64,000 nucleotides of DNA from an uncultured Micrococcaceae bacterium. GTDB lineage: Bacteria > Actinomycetota > Actinomycetes > Actinomycetales > Micrococcaceae. The notes under the pieces are model-generated. The model made no database searches, had not been told where the DNA came from, and saw only the letters and a program-made list of their open reading frames with translations. The stretch is from the NCBI GenBank assembly GCA_947502645.1, contig CANNAD010000001.1:310001-374000 (forward strand). Reading direction: 5' to 3'. A program made the position numbers and the translations under genes. Below, one piece after another: positions 16,124 through 25,421 of this stretch. Numbering within the stretch: the first letter of the stretch is position 1; each line of letters starts with the position of its first letter.

Positions 16124-17194
16124 TCAGTCGAGATCGATGCTAAGCACGCGGTCGTCATCGGGCTCAGGATCCCCGCGCCCGTCTGTGTTGTTCGTGAGGA
16201 ACCACAACTCGCCGTCCGGCGTGGCGGTCACATCCCTCAAGCGGCCGTACTCCCCCACAAAGTGCTCCGTGGAAGTTGAAGTGTCGGACAGCGGGACCTC
16301 ACGGAGCCGTTCACCTCGCAGGTTCGCGATGAAGATAGCATCATCAGTGACCGCGATACCGCTGGGACTGGCCTCGGACGGCTCCCACTGCTGCACCGGG
16401 TCGATGTACTCATCCTGATCCGCGGTTCCTTCAACCTCCGGCCAACCGTAATTGCCGCCAGCTTCGATGATGTTCAGCTCATCCCACGTATTCTGCCCAA
16501 ACTCCGAGGCATACATAGTGCCATCAAGGGCCCACGCGATGCCCTGCGGGTTCCGGTGGCCGTAGCTATAAATCAGGGAATCCGGGAAAGGGTTGTCATC
16601 GGGCACATTCCCGTCCGCGGTCATCCTCAAGATCTTCCCTCCGAACGAATCAAGATCCTGAGCATTATCGGTGTTCCCCGCATCCCCCGTAGTCGCATAC
16701 AACATCCCATCGGGCCCGAACGCGATCCGTCCCCCGTTGTGAATCGCCGCAGCCGAAATTCCGTCAAGAATCATTTCTGAAGCACCCAACGCCAGTGAAC
16801 CAGCCTCACCGCTCAACTCAAACCGTAGGATCCAGTTCTCGTTTTTCCCTGTGCCGTAGGCGTAGAGGAAGCCCTCATGGACGGCGATCCCCAAGAGACC
16901 GCCTTCGCCACCAGGCTCAACGCCGACGACCCTGCCGACCTCACGAGCGTTTCCGTCTCGATCAAGCTCAAGAATCCGCGCCGAATCCCGCTCACTGATC
17001 AGAGCCGTGCCCTCATGGAACGCCATGGACCACGGAGCCACCAGGTCCTGCGCCACAACATCAACCTCGCCCTGCCCGGAAGACGTTGCAGTCCGGGGCG
17101 ACGACGGGGGCTCGCCGTCGTCGTCCGGCGTGCAGGAAACCAATACGACCAACACCAAAACGACCCCGGCGTACCGAAGGAATGCACGTCTCAT
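16124..17194 (-). CDS. PQQ-dependent sugar dehydrogenase-like lipoprotein
   Basis: A 356-residue exported protein. The N-terminus has a lipobox, LVVLVSC, with Cys near residue 21, followed by an acidic Ser-rich linker. The rest is a six-bladed propeller of the glucose/sorbosone dehydrogenase family: LVAPWSMAFHEGTALISERDS, GGEGGLLGIAVHEGFLYAYG, IHNGGRIAFGPDGMLYATTGD, YGHRNPQGIAWA and GGNYGWPEVEG. It would oxidise aldose sugars outside the membrane if PQQ is available; no PQQ genes are in the window. Confidence 0.88.
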   Translation of the reverse strand: MRRAFLRYAGVVLVLVVLVSCTPDDDGEPPSSPRTATSSGQGEVDVVAQDLVAPWSMAFHEGTALISERDSARILELDRDGNAREVGRVVGVEPGGEGGLLGIAVHEGFLYAYGTGKNENWILRFELSGEAGSLALGASEMILDGISAAAIHNGGRIAFGPDGMLYATTGDAGNTDNAQDLDSFGGKILRMTADGNVPDDNPFPDSLIYSYGHRNPQGIAWALDGTMYASEFGQNTWDELNIIEAGGNYGWPEVEGTADQDEYIDPVQQWEPSEASPSGIAVTDDAIFIANLRGERLREVPLSDTSTSTEHFVGEYGRLRDVTATPDGELWFLTNNTDGRGDPEPDDDRVLSIDLD

Positions 17195-17227
17195 GATCCC
17201 GGCCTCCTGATTCTGGCGATCGGCAGC

Positions 17228-18871
17228 CTACGAACGCAGCCCCAACCGCTCCACCGCTTCCTCGCGCATCTCGACCTTGCGGATCTTGCCCGAGACCGTC
17301 ATCGGGAACTCCTCCCGGACATCCACATAGCGCGGGATCTTGTAGTGCGCCAACCGTCCGCGGCAGAAGGCGACGACGTCGTCAGCAACCAACGGTTCGG
17401 CGTCGGGCTTGAGGATGATGCACGCCATGAGTTCCTCGCCGTACTTCTCATCCGGCACACCAATCACCTGCACATCCTGAACTGACGGGTGGCGGTACAG
17501 GAACTCCTCAATCTCACGCGGATAGATGTTCTCGCCACCACGGATGACCATGTCCTTGATCCGGCCTTCGATGCTGACGTAGCCGTCGTCGTCCATCCGC
17601 CCAAGGTCCCCCGTGTGCATCCAGCCGTCGGCATCAATAGCTTCCGCGGTCTTTTCCGGCTGGTTCCAGTACCCCTGCATCACGCTGTAACCGCGAGTAC
17701 ACAACTCACCGATCTCTCCGCGTTCCACTGGCTCACCGGTTCCTGGGTCCACAATCTGCGACTCGAGGTGCGGCATAGTGCGCCCCACCGTCTCCGTGCG
17801 ACGAGCAATCGAATCGTCCGACCGCGTCATCGTAGAAACAGGCGAGGTCTCCGTCATGCCGTAACAGATAGCAACTTCTGCCATGTTCATCTCATCAATG
17901 ACCTGACGCATCACCGACGCCGGGCACGGCGAGCCCGCCATGACCCCGGTGCGAAGCGTGGACAGGTCATAATCCTTGAAATTCGGCAGCGCGAGCTCAC
18001 CAATAAACATGGTCGGAACACCATAGAGCGACGTCCCGCCGTGCTCCTGTACCGCGCGCAGGGCCTCATCCGCTTTGAACGAACGGCCCGGGATGATGGT
18101 CGCCGCACCGTGCGAGAGCGCGTTCAGATTCCCGATCACCATGCCGAAGCAGTGATAGAACGGAACCGGCAAAACCACGCGGTCCCGCTCCGTGTAATTC
18201 ATCAGCTCACCGATGAAGAACCCGTTATTCAGAATGTTCCGGTGCGTCAGTGTGGCGCCCTTCGGGAAACCAGTCGTGCCCGACGTGTACTGCAGGTTGA
18301 TCGCATCATTGGTGTCCAGCTCCGCCAGCCGGTCCCGCACGGCGGAAGGCTCGACGTCGGACGCCATGTTCACGACCGAAGCGTAGTCGAGCTCCCCCTC
18401 CACCTCGTCGGCACCGCCGTCAATGAACACCAGCTCCGTAAGGTCAGGACAGTTCTGCCGTGCCTGCCGGGCCATGGCGGGATAATCGCTCGACTTATCC
18501 GCGGGCGCGAGTACAAGCATCCGCATCCCGCACTGCTGCATCACGAACTCCAGTTCGTGTGCACGGTAGGCCGGATTCACGTTGACAAGTACGACGCCGA
18601 TCTTCGCCGTCGCGTACTGCAGGATTGTCCACTCGGCGCAGTTGGGCGACCAGATGCCCACCCTGTCCCCACGCTGGAGCCCCAGAGACATCAATCCCGC
18701 CGCCAGCTGGTCGACGTCGACGTTGAACTCCGCGTACGTCCAACTCCGGCCCGTGGCTACCTCGATCACCGCATCGCGGCTGCCATACCGCTCAACCATG
18801 CGCTCCAGATTCTGACCGATAGTCTCCTCCAGCAGCGGCTGGTTGGACGGCTCCGACGTGTATGACTGCAT
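17228..18871 (-). CDS. Acyl-CoA synthetase (AMP-binding family)
   Basis: A 547-residue adenylate-forming enzyme. Signatures: LQYTSGTTGFPKGATLTH (P-loop), YHCFGMVIGNL, ICYGMTETSPV (A5), YWNQPEKTAEAIDADGWMHTGDLG (A7), GRIKDMVIRGGENIYPREIEEFL (A8) and the catalytic Lys in PMTVSGKIRKVEMRE (A10). It activates a fatty or other carboxylic acid with ATP and CoA. Length and motif order fit medium/long-chain acyl-CoA ligases. ATG 18871 is preferred to a TTG one codon earlier. Confidence 0.92.
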   Translation of the reverse strand: MQSYTSEPSNQPLLEETIGQNLERMVERYGSRDAVIEVATGRSWTYAEFNVDVDQLAAGLMSLGLQRGDRVGIWSPNCAEWTILQYATAKIGVVLVNVNPAYRAHELEFVMQQCGMRMLVLAPADKSSDYPAMARQARQNCPDLTELVFIDGGADEVEGELDYASVVNMASDVEPSAVRDRLAELDTNDAINLQYTSGTTGFPKGATLTHRNILNNGFFIGELMNYTERDRVVLPVPFYHCFGMVIGNLNALSHGAATIIPGRSFKADEALRAVQEHGGTSLYGVPTMFIGELALPNFKDYDLSTLRTGVMAGSPCPASVMRQVIDEMNMAEVAICYGMTETSPVSTMTRSDDSIARRTETVGRTMPHLESQIVDPGTGEPVERGEIGELCTRGYSVMQGYWNQPEKTAEAIDADGWMHTGDLGRMDDDGYVSIEGRIKDMVIRGGENIYPREIEEFLYRHPSVQDVQVIGVPDEKYGEELMACIILKPDAEPLVADDVVAFCRGRLAHYKIPRYVDVREEFPMTVSGKIRKVEMREEAVERLGLRS

Positions 18872-18952
18872 CAATGAATTCCTTTGTGGGGTGAGCTGGC
18901 CTTACCTGAACGCTACCCACCGGGGCTCCGAAAATGAAGGATTAAGAGAAGA

Positions 18953-18984
18953 ATCCCCCGTACTGACTACTCAGTACGGGGGAT
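18953..18984 (-). terminator. Terminator after the thioredoxin gene
   Basis: Perfect 14-bp arms ATCCCCCGTACTGA (18953-18966) and TCAGTACGGGGGAT (18971-18984) with a 4-nt loop, 23 bases past the thioredoxin stop. On the minus strand TCTTCTCTTAAT follows, giving a T-rich tail. Confidence 0.85.
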
Positions 18985-19007
18985 CCGGAAAACCATTGGT
19001 TCAAGTG

Positions 19008-19412
19008 TTACTGCGCCGGGTTGCCTTCAGGCTGCCCGCCGGCTTCTGCTTCAGCCTGCTGCTGTGCAACCTGCTCGTGTACAGCCTTCATATCAAGGCC
19101 CTTGACGGCGTCAACGAGTTCCGTGAACTGCGTGGCATTCAGCGCGCCCGGCTGTGAGAACACGAGCACTTTCTCGCGAAACGCCATCAGCGTGGGGATC
19201 GACGTGATACCGGCAGCGGCAGCCAAGGACTGCTCTGCCTCGGTGTCCACCTTCGCAAAGGCGATGTCATCATGCTTCTCGGAAACGGCCTCGTACACTG
19301 GCGCAAACTGCTTGCAGGGACCACACCATTCGGCCCAGAAATCAACGAACACAATGTCGTTGTTCTCCACTGTGTCGGGGAAAGTTGCCTCAGTAATATC
19401 GATAGTTGCCAT
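19008..19412 (-). CDS. Thioredoxin
   Basis: A 134-residue cytoplasmic thiol-disulfide reductant. The active site is FWAEWCGPCKQF with Cys30 and Cys33, the cis-Pro loop is GITSIPTLMAF, and the fold's last helix is present. A C-terminal tail of about 22 residues (QQQAEAEAGGQPEGNPAQ) extends past the usual 108-residue length and looks disordered. No signal peptide. Single-gene transcript ending at the strong terminator. Confidence 0.93.
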   Translation of the reverse strand: MATIDITEATFPDTVENNDIVFVDFWAEWCGPCKQFAPVYEAVSEKHDDIAFAKVDTEAEQSLAAAAGITSIPTLMAFREKVLVFSQPGALNATQFTELVDAVKGLDMKAVHEQVAQQQAEAEAGGQPEGNPAQ

Positions 19413-19491
19413 ACTTCACGCTAACGCGCAGACCGCCCGGTGTCTTCCCCTGTTCGCTTCGGATGAATATTGCGGTCAGGACTGGACGCGC

Positions 19492-19776
19492 TCAGGAGAC
19501 GACTGCCAGCTGCCCCTGTTCAAGGTAAAACGCGAAATCATCGTAGGGATCTCCCCACGCTGATTCACACCGTCTGATCCGCCTCACCCAGCTGGCATCC
19601 ACCCAGACGTTGTGCGCCGCGAGCTCATCATCCACCCAATGCACCAGGACCCGATCCCGCGTCCAGGCAACCGCCTTCCCATCCAGGTCCATGCCCTCGC
19701 CGCTCACATGAACATAGGGTTCACGGCGGTACGCTGCTCTGCTGATATGCGGTGAGTCTGCCCTGGAAGTTGTCAT
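19492..19776 (-). CDS. Hypothetical protein (94 aa)
   Basis: A soluble 94-residue protein with YVHVSGEGMDLDGKAVAWTRDRVLVHW, a patch rich in Trp and Arg (WVRRIRRCESAWG) and an acidic end PYDDFAFYLEQGQ. I do not recognise the family. ATG 19776 is chosen; ATG 19806 is possible, but the frame further upstream runs through the tRNA-Tyr gene and cannot be coding. Confidence 0.6.
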   Translation of the reverse strand: MTTSRADSPHISRAAYRREPYVHVSGEGMDLDGKAVAWTRDRVLVHWVDDELAAHNVWVDASWVRRIRRCESAWGDPYDDFAFYLEQGQLAVVS

Positions 19777-19850
19777 GCGGAACACCCTGCCACCCGGCAG
19801 TGACATTTTGCCCCGGGCTCTTTCCTGACTTCGCGGGGAAGTGCGGGCAC

Positions 19851-19884
19851 GAAAAAGCCGCCCTGGTCCAAGACCAAGGCGGCT
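19851..19884 (-). terminator. Terminator after tRNA-Tyr
   Basis: Stem AGCCGCCCTGGTC (19856-19868) with GACCAAGGCGGCT (19872-19884), one mismatch, 3-nt loop. On the minus strand TTTTTCG follows, a standard T-tail, just past the tRNA 3' end. Confidence 0.85.
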
Positions 19885-19898
19885 CATTCTATGTTCGG

Positions 19899-19980
19899 TG
19901 GCAGATACTGGATTCGAACCAGTGAAGGCGATGCCAGCTGATTTACAGTCAGCCCCCTTTGGCCACTCGGGTAATCTGCC
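19899..19980 (-). tRNA. tRNA-Tyr (GTA)
   Basis: An 82-nt class II tRNA with acceptor stem GGCAGAT/ATCTGCC, anticodon stem CTGA/TCAG around a loop with anticodon GTA, a long variable arm, and T-arm CACTGG-TTCGAAT-CCAGT. CCA is not fully encoded (ACC then G). Confidence 0.95.
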
Positions 19981-20082
19981 GAACTTCTTCTGAAGAAGAA
20001 ACCCACAGCAACCTGCGGGCAAGTCAACTTTACAGAAGATCAGGCCAAGAATCGAATCCGGGTTTTTGACCGCCCAAATGCA

Positions 20083-20394
20083 CTACAAACCACGGGCGAT
20101 TCTGTCCTCCAACTGAGCTACGAACTGGCTCGCCTGATCATCGGTGACCAGCCCCATGGCTACTGCTTCCTCAAGTTCCGCACGCACGCCATCCACCCGG
20201 GCGTCGTCGTCGGACGTGGAATCCGGAGCACAGCGCTCTGGCTGAACCGTCATCACAGGAGCCGTCGAACCGGCCGTCGTGAAGCCCGTCAGAGAAACAA
20301 CAGACGCTGCAGTCAGCGCAGACCCGGCAGCGAGCCGTGCCAGACGGACGCTGTAGCGGTTGGTGCGCGCTTCAAGGTGGGGGTCGTTATCCAT
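20083..20394 (-). CDS. Hypothetical exported or membrane-anchored protein (103 aa)
   Basis: About 103 residues with a hydrophobic stretch LAAGSALTAASVVSLTGF near residues 19-36, followed by a soluble segment that includes one Cys and an acidic helix (DGVRAELEEAVAMGLVTDDQASQFVAQLEDRIA). The layout suggests a signal anchor or secreted peptide. Start is ATG 20394 or ATG 20424. No family recognised. Confidence 0.6.
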   Translation of the reverse strand: MDNDPHLEARTNRYSVRLARLAAGSALTAASVVSLTGFTTAGSTAPVMTVQPERCAPDSTSDDDARVDGVRAELEEAVAMGLVTDDQASQFVAQLEDRIARGL

Positions 20395-20529
20395 GGATCC
20401 GACTCTGCCACGCGAGGGTGACATTCAGCTTGACGGAACCTGAACGTCAGCTGTGGAGAAGGAGCCGTGAATCACAGCCCAACCGCTAGGCTGGGATTCA
20501 AACAAAGCATCATCGACAAAGGAGACAAC

Positions 20530-21018
20530 ATGGCCAGCGAATCCACGTTCGACGTCGTCAGCAAAGTAGACAAACAGGAAGTGGCAAACGCCCTCAACCA
20601 AGCGCAGAAAGAAATTGCCCAGCGCTACGACTTCAAGGGCGTCGGCGCTGAAGTCGATTTCAGCGGCGAGAATCTCCTCCTGAAGGCCAACTCGGAGGAG
20701 CGCGTCAAAGCGGTTCTGGACGTCCTGCAGTCCAAGCTGGTCAAACGTGGAATCTCACTGAAATCCCTCGATGTTGGAGAGCCCTTCGCCTCGGGCAAGG
20801 AATACCGGATGGAAGCAACCATCAAGGAGGGCATTGCCCAGGACGTGGCCAAGAAAATCAACAAGCTCATCCGGGATGAAGGCCCCAAGGGTGTGAAGTC
20901 ACAGATCCAGGGCGATGAGCTGCGTGTCTCATCGAAGTCGCGGGATGATCTTCAGGCCACCATGGCGCTCCTGCGAAATTTCGAGGAAGCTGACCTTCAG
21001 TTCGTCAATATGCGCTAG
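20530..21018 (+). CDS. YajQ family nucleotide-binding protein
   Basis: A 162-residue UPF0234/YajQ protein, whose members bind nucleotides, including cyclic di-GMP in some bacteria. The family's blocks are plain: STFDVVSKVDKQEVANALNQ, EIAQRYDFKGV, and DIKSL-like SLKSLDVGEP, then KINKLIRDEGPKGVKSQIQGDELRVSSKSRDDLQ. ATG 20530 has AAAGGAGA upstream, so the longer frame is not used. Stands alone, convergent with the phosphatase gene (4-base overlap). Confidence 0.93.
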   Translation: MASESTFDVVSKVDKQEVANALNQAQKEIAQRYDFKGVGAEVDFSGENLLLKANSEERVKAVLDVLQSKLVKRGISLKSLDVGEPFASGKEYRMEATIKEGIAQDVAKKINKLIRDEGPKGVKSQIQGDELRVSSKSRDDLQATMALLRNFEEADLQFVNMR

Positions 21019-21695
21019 TCAGTGGTCAGGCCCTGATCGCTGGGGATCGGGTCACCAGCAGGGCCATCGGTAGATGCGGTCTCAAGACGGGGATCGCTCA
21101 TGGTCTCGCCCATCCACGAGGTCACGGCCCATTCGTCCATGCTGTGCTCAAGGATGATGACACCGGTGTTTCCCAGCCAGCTCTGCGCAGCGAATTCAGC
21201 CTGGATGTTGATCGCGCGAGCCGCAGCCCAGGCCCTGATCATGGCCCCGTGGCTCACCATGGCAACCGAGTCATGGCCGGCGTCGAGCGCTTCCTGGACG
21301 ACGGCGTCGAACCGGCCCAGCGTTTCATGGCCGTCCGGACCGCCAGGGATCCGGCGGTCCATGTCTCCTGTTGCCCACGCGAAAATAGGCTCGAGGTAGC
21401 GTCGGTGCGAAGCCGAGTCCGCGGCCATCTCGAGGTCTCCCCCGCCAACTTCCCGCAGCCCCTCGCGGATCTCTATCTTCAGGCCCCTGGCATCGGCGAG
21501 CGGCCCTGCCGTCAGCTGTGCGCGCTTCTGATTCGAGGCAAACAGTGCGTCGATGCGTTCCTCAGCCAACGCTTCGGGGATGGCCGCTGCCTGCTCAAGC
21601 CCCAGATCCGTCAGACCCGGGCCCGGAACCGCGGTGTCAAGAAGCTGAAGGACGTTGTTGGGAGTCTGACCGTGTCGAATCAAAATGAGGCGCAT
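21015..21695 (-). CDS. Histidine phosphatase family protein
   Basis: A 226-residue phosphoglycerate-mutase-like phosphatase. The catalytic motif is LILIRHGQTPNN (His9 region), with the second His in SVAMVSHGAMIRAW and an LFASNQKRAQLTAGPL stretch. The C-terminal 30 residues are low-complexity (TDGPAGDPIPSDQGLTTD). Substrate unknown; such proteins act on sugar phosphates or nucleotides. Start ATG 21695. Confidence 0.9.
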   Translation of the reverse strand: MRLILIRHGQTPNNVLQLLDTAVPGPGLTDLGLEQAAAIPEALAEERIDALFASNQKRAQLTAGPLADARGLKIEIREGLREVGGGDLEMAADSASHRRYLEPIFAWATGDMDRRIPGGPDGHETLGRFDAVVQEALDAGHDSVAMVSHGAMIRAWAAARAINIQAEFAAQSWLGNTGVIILEHSMDEWAVTSWMGETMSDPRLETASTDGPAGDPIPSDQGLTTD

Positions 21696-21718
21696 GGGGT
21701 GATTGTATCCGGATGCAA

Positions 21719-22606
21719 TTAACGCAATGGCCTGCCGGCCATGCCCTCCAGCCGTTTGATGCGGTCCGCCATGGGCGGGTGGGAAGCAAACAGCTGACGC
21801 AGGCCGCCTCCGCGCTTGAAGGGGTTGGCGATCATGAGATGCGAGGAATTCACCAGATCCTGACGTGGGGGCAATGGTGCCTGCTGGGTCCCCTGCTCGA
21901 GCTTGCGGAGCGCGGAAGCCAGCGCCAGCGGGTCTCCAGTGAGCGTGGCCCCGTCCTCGTCGGCGTCGTACTCCCGCGTCCGTCCGATAGCCATCTGGAC
22001 CAACGCGGCCGCGATAGGCGCGAGGAACACCATCGCCAGGGCCACGAGCGGGTTGCCGCCTCCCCGCTCACGATTGCCGCCTGCAAAAATGCTGAAGAAG
22101 TAGAAGAGCTGCCCCACCGATGTGATGACCGAGGCGACGGCGGCCGCCATGGACCCGGTGAGGATGTCCCTGTTGTACACGTGCATCAGCTCATGGCCCA
22201 GCACGCCGCGTAGCTCGCGCTCATCCAGAATCCGCAGGATTCCCTCGGTGCAGCAGACTGCCGCATTCTCGGGATTGCGTCCCGTTGCGAAGGCGTTGGG
22301 GGCAAGCGCGGGTGAGACGTACAGGCGAGGCATCGGTTGTCCCGCCTTCTGCGACAGCTCACGCACAATGGCGTAGATGGCAGGAGCCTGAGCTTCGGTC
22401 ACAGGCATCGCTTTCATGCTTTTGAGCGCCACTTTGTCCGAGTTCCAGTAGCTGTACGCAATGCTGCCCAGGGACAGAACGCCGGCGATGACGATGATCC
22501 AGTAGTTCCCAAAATAGGCTGCCATCGCCCAGCCGAAGAGCAGGAAGAGCGCTCCCAGGGCAGCAAAAAGAGCAACCGTCTTGAGTCCGTTAAAGTGATT
22601 ATGCAC
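21719..22606 (-). CDS. htpX: Zinc metalloprotease HtpX
   Basis: A 295-residue integral membrane protease for quality control of membrane proteins. Two N-terminal helices (about 10-50), the zinc motif HELMH in RGVLGHELMHVYNRD, two further membrane segments (about 140-195), and the third ligand Glu in REYDADEDGA. GTG 22606 is chosen because GGAGG lies 4 bases upstream and the result begins VHNHFNGLKT, the usual actinobacterial N-terminus. The longer frame upstream is rejected. Confidence 0.93.
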   Translation of the reverse strand: MHNHFNGLKTVALFAALGALFLLFGWAMAAYFGNYWIIVIAGVLSLGSIAYSYWNSDKVALKSMKAMPVTEAQAPAIYAIVRELSQKAGQPMPRLYVSPALAPNAFATGRNPENAAVCCTEGILRILDERELRGVLGHELMHVYNRDILTGSMAAAVASVITSVGQLFYFFSIFAGGNRERGGGNPLVALAMVFLAPIAAALVQMAIGRTREYDADEDGATLTGDPLALASALRKLEQGTQQAPLPPRQDLVNSSHLMIANPFKRGGGLRQLFASHPPMADRIKRLEGMAGRPLR

Positions 22607-22681
22607 GTGCCTCCATCCTTCGCATACCCCCGGTCTCAAGACTAGGGGACTCCCCGCTCCCCGCCTAAGGACCGGTTTGGC

Positions 22682-23932
22682 TCAGGGTTCAGGGTTTTGC
22701 GCATCGTACTGCGCGAATCTGGGTTGTCTCCGGTGCAGGATGTAAACGAGGAGAATGCACAGCAGCCCTCCCAGGATGGCAGCCCATCCTTCGCCAACGA
22801 AGGACGCCTCCGTGCCAGCGACCATGTCTCCCAGCCGTGGGCCGCCAGCCACGACGACGATGAACACGCCCTGGAGCCGTCCGCGCATGGCATCTGGAGT
22901 GGCGGATTGAAGGATCGTGGTGCGGAAGACTGAGCTGACGGAATCTGAAATTCCTGCGGCCACCATGATCAGGGCAGCTGGAATGATCCAGAGGGACATT
23001 GAGTCGTCGCCCGTACGGCCAGCCAGTACGACGACGACGCCGAAGGACGAGACGCACAAGCCCCAGGAAACGATGGACCAGAGGACTGCGGCACCCTGTC
23101 TTCGGACGTGTCCAAGGGGTCCGGAGAACAGTCCCGCGAGGACTGCCCCGAAAGCGATGGAGCCGAGGAGGATGCCGACGGTCAGCTCACCGCCACCGAT
23201 CATGACGGCCCCGATGGCTGGCAGCAGTGCTCGGGGTTGTGCCATGACCATGGCAGCGAGGTCCACCAGGAACGTCATGCGAATGTTGGGGCGGGTCGAA
23301 AGGAACCTGAATCCTTCAACGACTGACTTGATGCCCGCCTTGTGAACCTCACCTTCCGGGCGCATGGCCGGTAGCCGGAACAGTGCCCAGAGGGCTGCGG
23401 TGAAGGTGACGACGTCGATCGTGTAGGTCCAGGCGTATCCCACCTGGGCCACCAGAACGCCGGCGAGGAGAGGTCCGACGGTCATGCCGAGCCCGAATGT
23501 GACCATGGTCAGGGCGTTCGCAGCAGGTAGCAATACGGGCCGTACCAGCCGTGGAATGATGGCGGTTCTGGCTGGCTGGTTGATTCCTGCAGCACCACTT
23601 TGTATGGCGATGAGGGCGTAGAGCAGCCAGATATTCTGCACGCCGATCCACGCCTGCACTGCGATCGCGATCGTGGTGCCCCAGAGAACGACGGCGGAGA
23701 TCAGTGCCACCCGCCGCCTGTCGTAGGCATCGATGATCGATCCCCCATACAGGCCGGCAACGACGAGCGGGAGTAATGCGAAGAGGCCGAGCAGACCCAC
23801 GTAGAGGCTGGACTGCGTGAGGGCGTAGATCTCCAGGCTGACCGCCACCAGCGTCAGTTGGGTTCCTACTGCGGAGAGGGACATGCCAAAGAACAGCCGG
23901 CGAAAGTCGGGGCTTTCGCGCAGCGGCGTCAT
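22682..23932 (-). CDS. MFS transporter, 12-TM exporter type
   Basis: A protein of about 416 residues with twelve hydrophobic segments. The MFS motif between helices 2 and 3 reads GLYGGSIIDAYDRRR, and helix 5 has GLGMTVGPLLAGVLV (motif C, exporters). It resembles the TMEM/enterobactin exporter EntS group (MFS_3). ATG 23932 is preferred; a GTG at 23953 would overlap the upstream hydrolase gene. Substrate unknown. It is coupled to two alpha/beta hydrolase genes upstream. Confidence 0.87.
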   Translation of the reverse strand: MTPLRESPDFRRLFFGMSLSAVGTQLTLVAVSLEIYALTQSSLYVGLLGLFALLPLVVAGLYGGSIIDAYDRRRVALISAVVLWGTTIAIAVQAWIGVQNIWLLYALIAIQSGAAGINQPARTAIIPRLVRPVLLPAANALTMVTFGLGMTVGPLLAGVLVAQVGYAWTYTIDVVTFTAALWALFRLPAMRPEGEVHKAGIKSVVEGFRFLSTRPNIRMTFLVDLAAMVMAQPRALLPAIGAVMIGGGELTVGILLGSIAFGAVLAGLFSGPLGHVRRQGAAVLWSIVSWGLCVSSFGVVVVLAGRTGDDSMSLWIIPAALIMVAAGISDSVSSVFRTTILQSATPDAMRGRLQGVFIVVVAGGPRLGDMVAGTEASFVGEGWAAILGGLLCILLVYILHRRQPRFAQYDAQNPEP

Positions 23933-23937
23933 GTCAG

Positions 23938-24672
23938 CTAGGAGTCGGGGCACCGGTTGATAATACCCAATGATTCGTCGATCGTTTCGATCAACCGCGG
24001 ACTGGCCAGTATCCGGAAGTGTCCATCGACGGCCAGCTGAACGTTCCGAGCATCGTGCAGCCTGCTTCCTCCCGGGATATGCGGGTCAAACCGCGCGAAG
24101 ATCGAGGTGATGCGCAGGTTGACCTCGCGGTTCTCCTGGAGCTTGAGCAGCGCCGCGTTGCGGGGTGAGAGATCCCGCACCCCGGGAAGGAACACGTAGC
24201 CGGCGTAAATGGAACCCGCGAACGGCGTATTGACGGCGATCATATGCCTGACGCGGTTTCCGGCGGGGCCGGCCATCACGTACTTTCCGATCAGGCCGCC
24301 TTTGCTGTGGGCGATGATCACTACGGAATCGAGGTTGTTGCTCTCGAGGTACCCACTGACGGCCACGGCCAACTGCTCCGCCGACCTCAGGTTGTACCCC
24401 AGAGATTCCACAACGTGAACTTCGTGGCCGAGCTCATACACGTGATCGACCAGTGGCTTCATGAACTGCCAGCGTTCGTAGATGCCGGGCAGGATGAGGA
24501 TGGGAGGGAGGTCCCCTGCCGCCGTCGCGCCCCGCTGAGTTGGCGTCCTGCCTTTAGTGTCACGGCGTTCGTAACGGGCAAAGTCAGTGCGAAAGACGTG
24601 GCCGTGGATCTGCCAGTAGGCAACATAAGCGTAGTCGAGCAACCAGGAGAACAGGCGGCTGAGGATCGTCAC
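23938..24672 (-). CDS. Alpha/beta hydrolase (lipase/esterase-like)
   Basis: A protein of about 244 residues with an N-terminal hydrophobic helix (TILSRLFSWLLDYAYVAYW). The fold shows PPILILPGIYERWQFM (oxyanion), the nucleophile elbow VVIIAHSKGGLIGKY, and a late His in VDGHFRIL. It looks like a triacylglycerol lipase or esterase. GTG 24672 overlaps the stop of the upstream hydrolase gene (GTGA), so the two are translationally coupled; the longer frame is rejected. Confidence 0.85.
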   Translation of the reverse strand: MTILSRLFSWLLDYAYVAYWQIHGHVFRTDFARYERRDTKGRTPTQRGATAAGDLPPILILPGIYERWQFMKPLVDHVYELGHEVHVVESLGYNLRSAEQLAVAVSGYLESNNLDSVVIIAHSKGGLIGKYVMAGPAGNRVRHMIAVNTPFAGSIYAGYVFLPGVRDLSPRNAALLKLQENREVNLRITSIFARFDPHIPGGSRLHDARNVQLAVDGHFRILASPRLIETIDESLGIINRCPDS

Positions 24673-25421
24673 CGGGGTTCCGCCACTTCGACACACAGAA
24701 CGGCCACCGCTTCCGGTTCCTTGAACATCGTGACGTGCGGTTGATTCGCGAGCTGCGTGATCACCGCCTGCGGACAACTCTCCCGAATCCGCTCCAGCCA
24801 ATCTTCAGGCGCGATCGGGTCCTTCTGGCCCCTCACCAGCTGGACCGGGCACGTGACATCGGCCAGTGTTTTCTCAAGACGATTCTCGAGCATCTTCGGC
24901 AGAATTCGGAGATACCAGGGCAGGCCTGCGCGCAGATAGTCAGTGAACACGATCCAGTTCACCGGAGCACTTTCACCGAGTGTGTCACGCCCGAGCAGCA
25001 GCGCCTGGCTGAGAGCGTTGCGGCGCTGATCATTGACTGTGGGACCGAGCAGGACAAGCGAGCTGACGACGTCGACCCGTTGGACGGCGAGCGCCGCCGC
25101 GACCTGACACCCCATGGAATGCCCGACGACGACGGCGCCGGTGACGTTGAACTGGTTCAGTGCCTCCCCCACGACCTGGGCGAATTCCTCAATGCTGAGA
25201 GCTCGTTCTGGTTTGGGAACGGCACCGAATCCGGGAAGTTCGACGGCGAAGACTCGCCCTCGTCTGGACAGGAGCCTTGCGAGGGGTTCGAAGTATCGGG
25301 GCGAGGCGCCGATACCGTGAATCAGGACATATGCGGCTGGGCCGGAACCGGTCTCGTAGATGTTGATCCGGGTTTCCTCGACGGTCAGCGTATGGCGGGC
25401 TGTCCATGCGGTCATAACCAT
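24669..25421 (-). CDS. Alpha/beta hydrolase
   Basis: About 250 residues. Core motifs: YVLIHGIGASPRYFEPLARLL (oxyanion hole), nucleophile GAVVVGHSMGCQVAAALA, acid PVQLVRGQKDPIAPEDW, and His in NQPHVTMF. It is typical of soluble monoacyl-ester or C-C hydrolases. ATG 25421 has a GAGAGGGG stretch upstream; the codons before it are probably not translated. First gene of a three-gene operon with the second hydrolase and the MFS exporter. Confidence 0.85.
   Translation of the reverse strand: MVMTAWTARHTLTVEETRINIYETGSGPAAYVLIHGIGASPRYFEPLARLLSRRGRVFAVELPGFGAVPKPERALSIEEFAQVVGEALNQFNVTGAVVVGHSMGCQVAAALAVQRVDVVSSLVLLGPTVNDQRRNALSQALLLGRDTLGESAPVNWIVFTDYLRAGLPWYLRILPKMLENRLEKTLADVTCPVQLVRGQKDPIAPEDWLERIRESCPQAVITQLANQPHVTMFKEPEAVAVLCVEVAEPR

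Noticed and set aside
17489-18865. A 458-codon plus-strand frame opposite the acyl-CoA synthetase
   Set aside because: Arg/His-rich with no recognisable domain; the minus strand carries all ten adenylation motifs.
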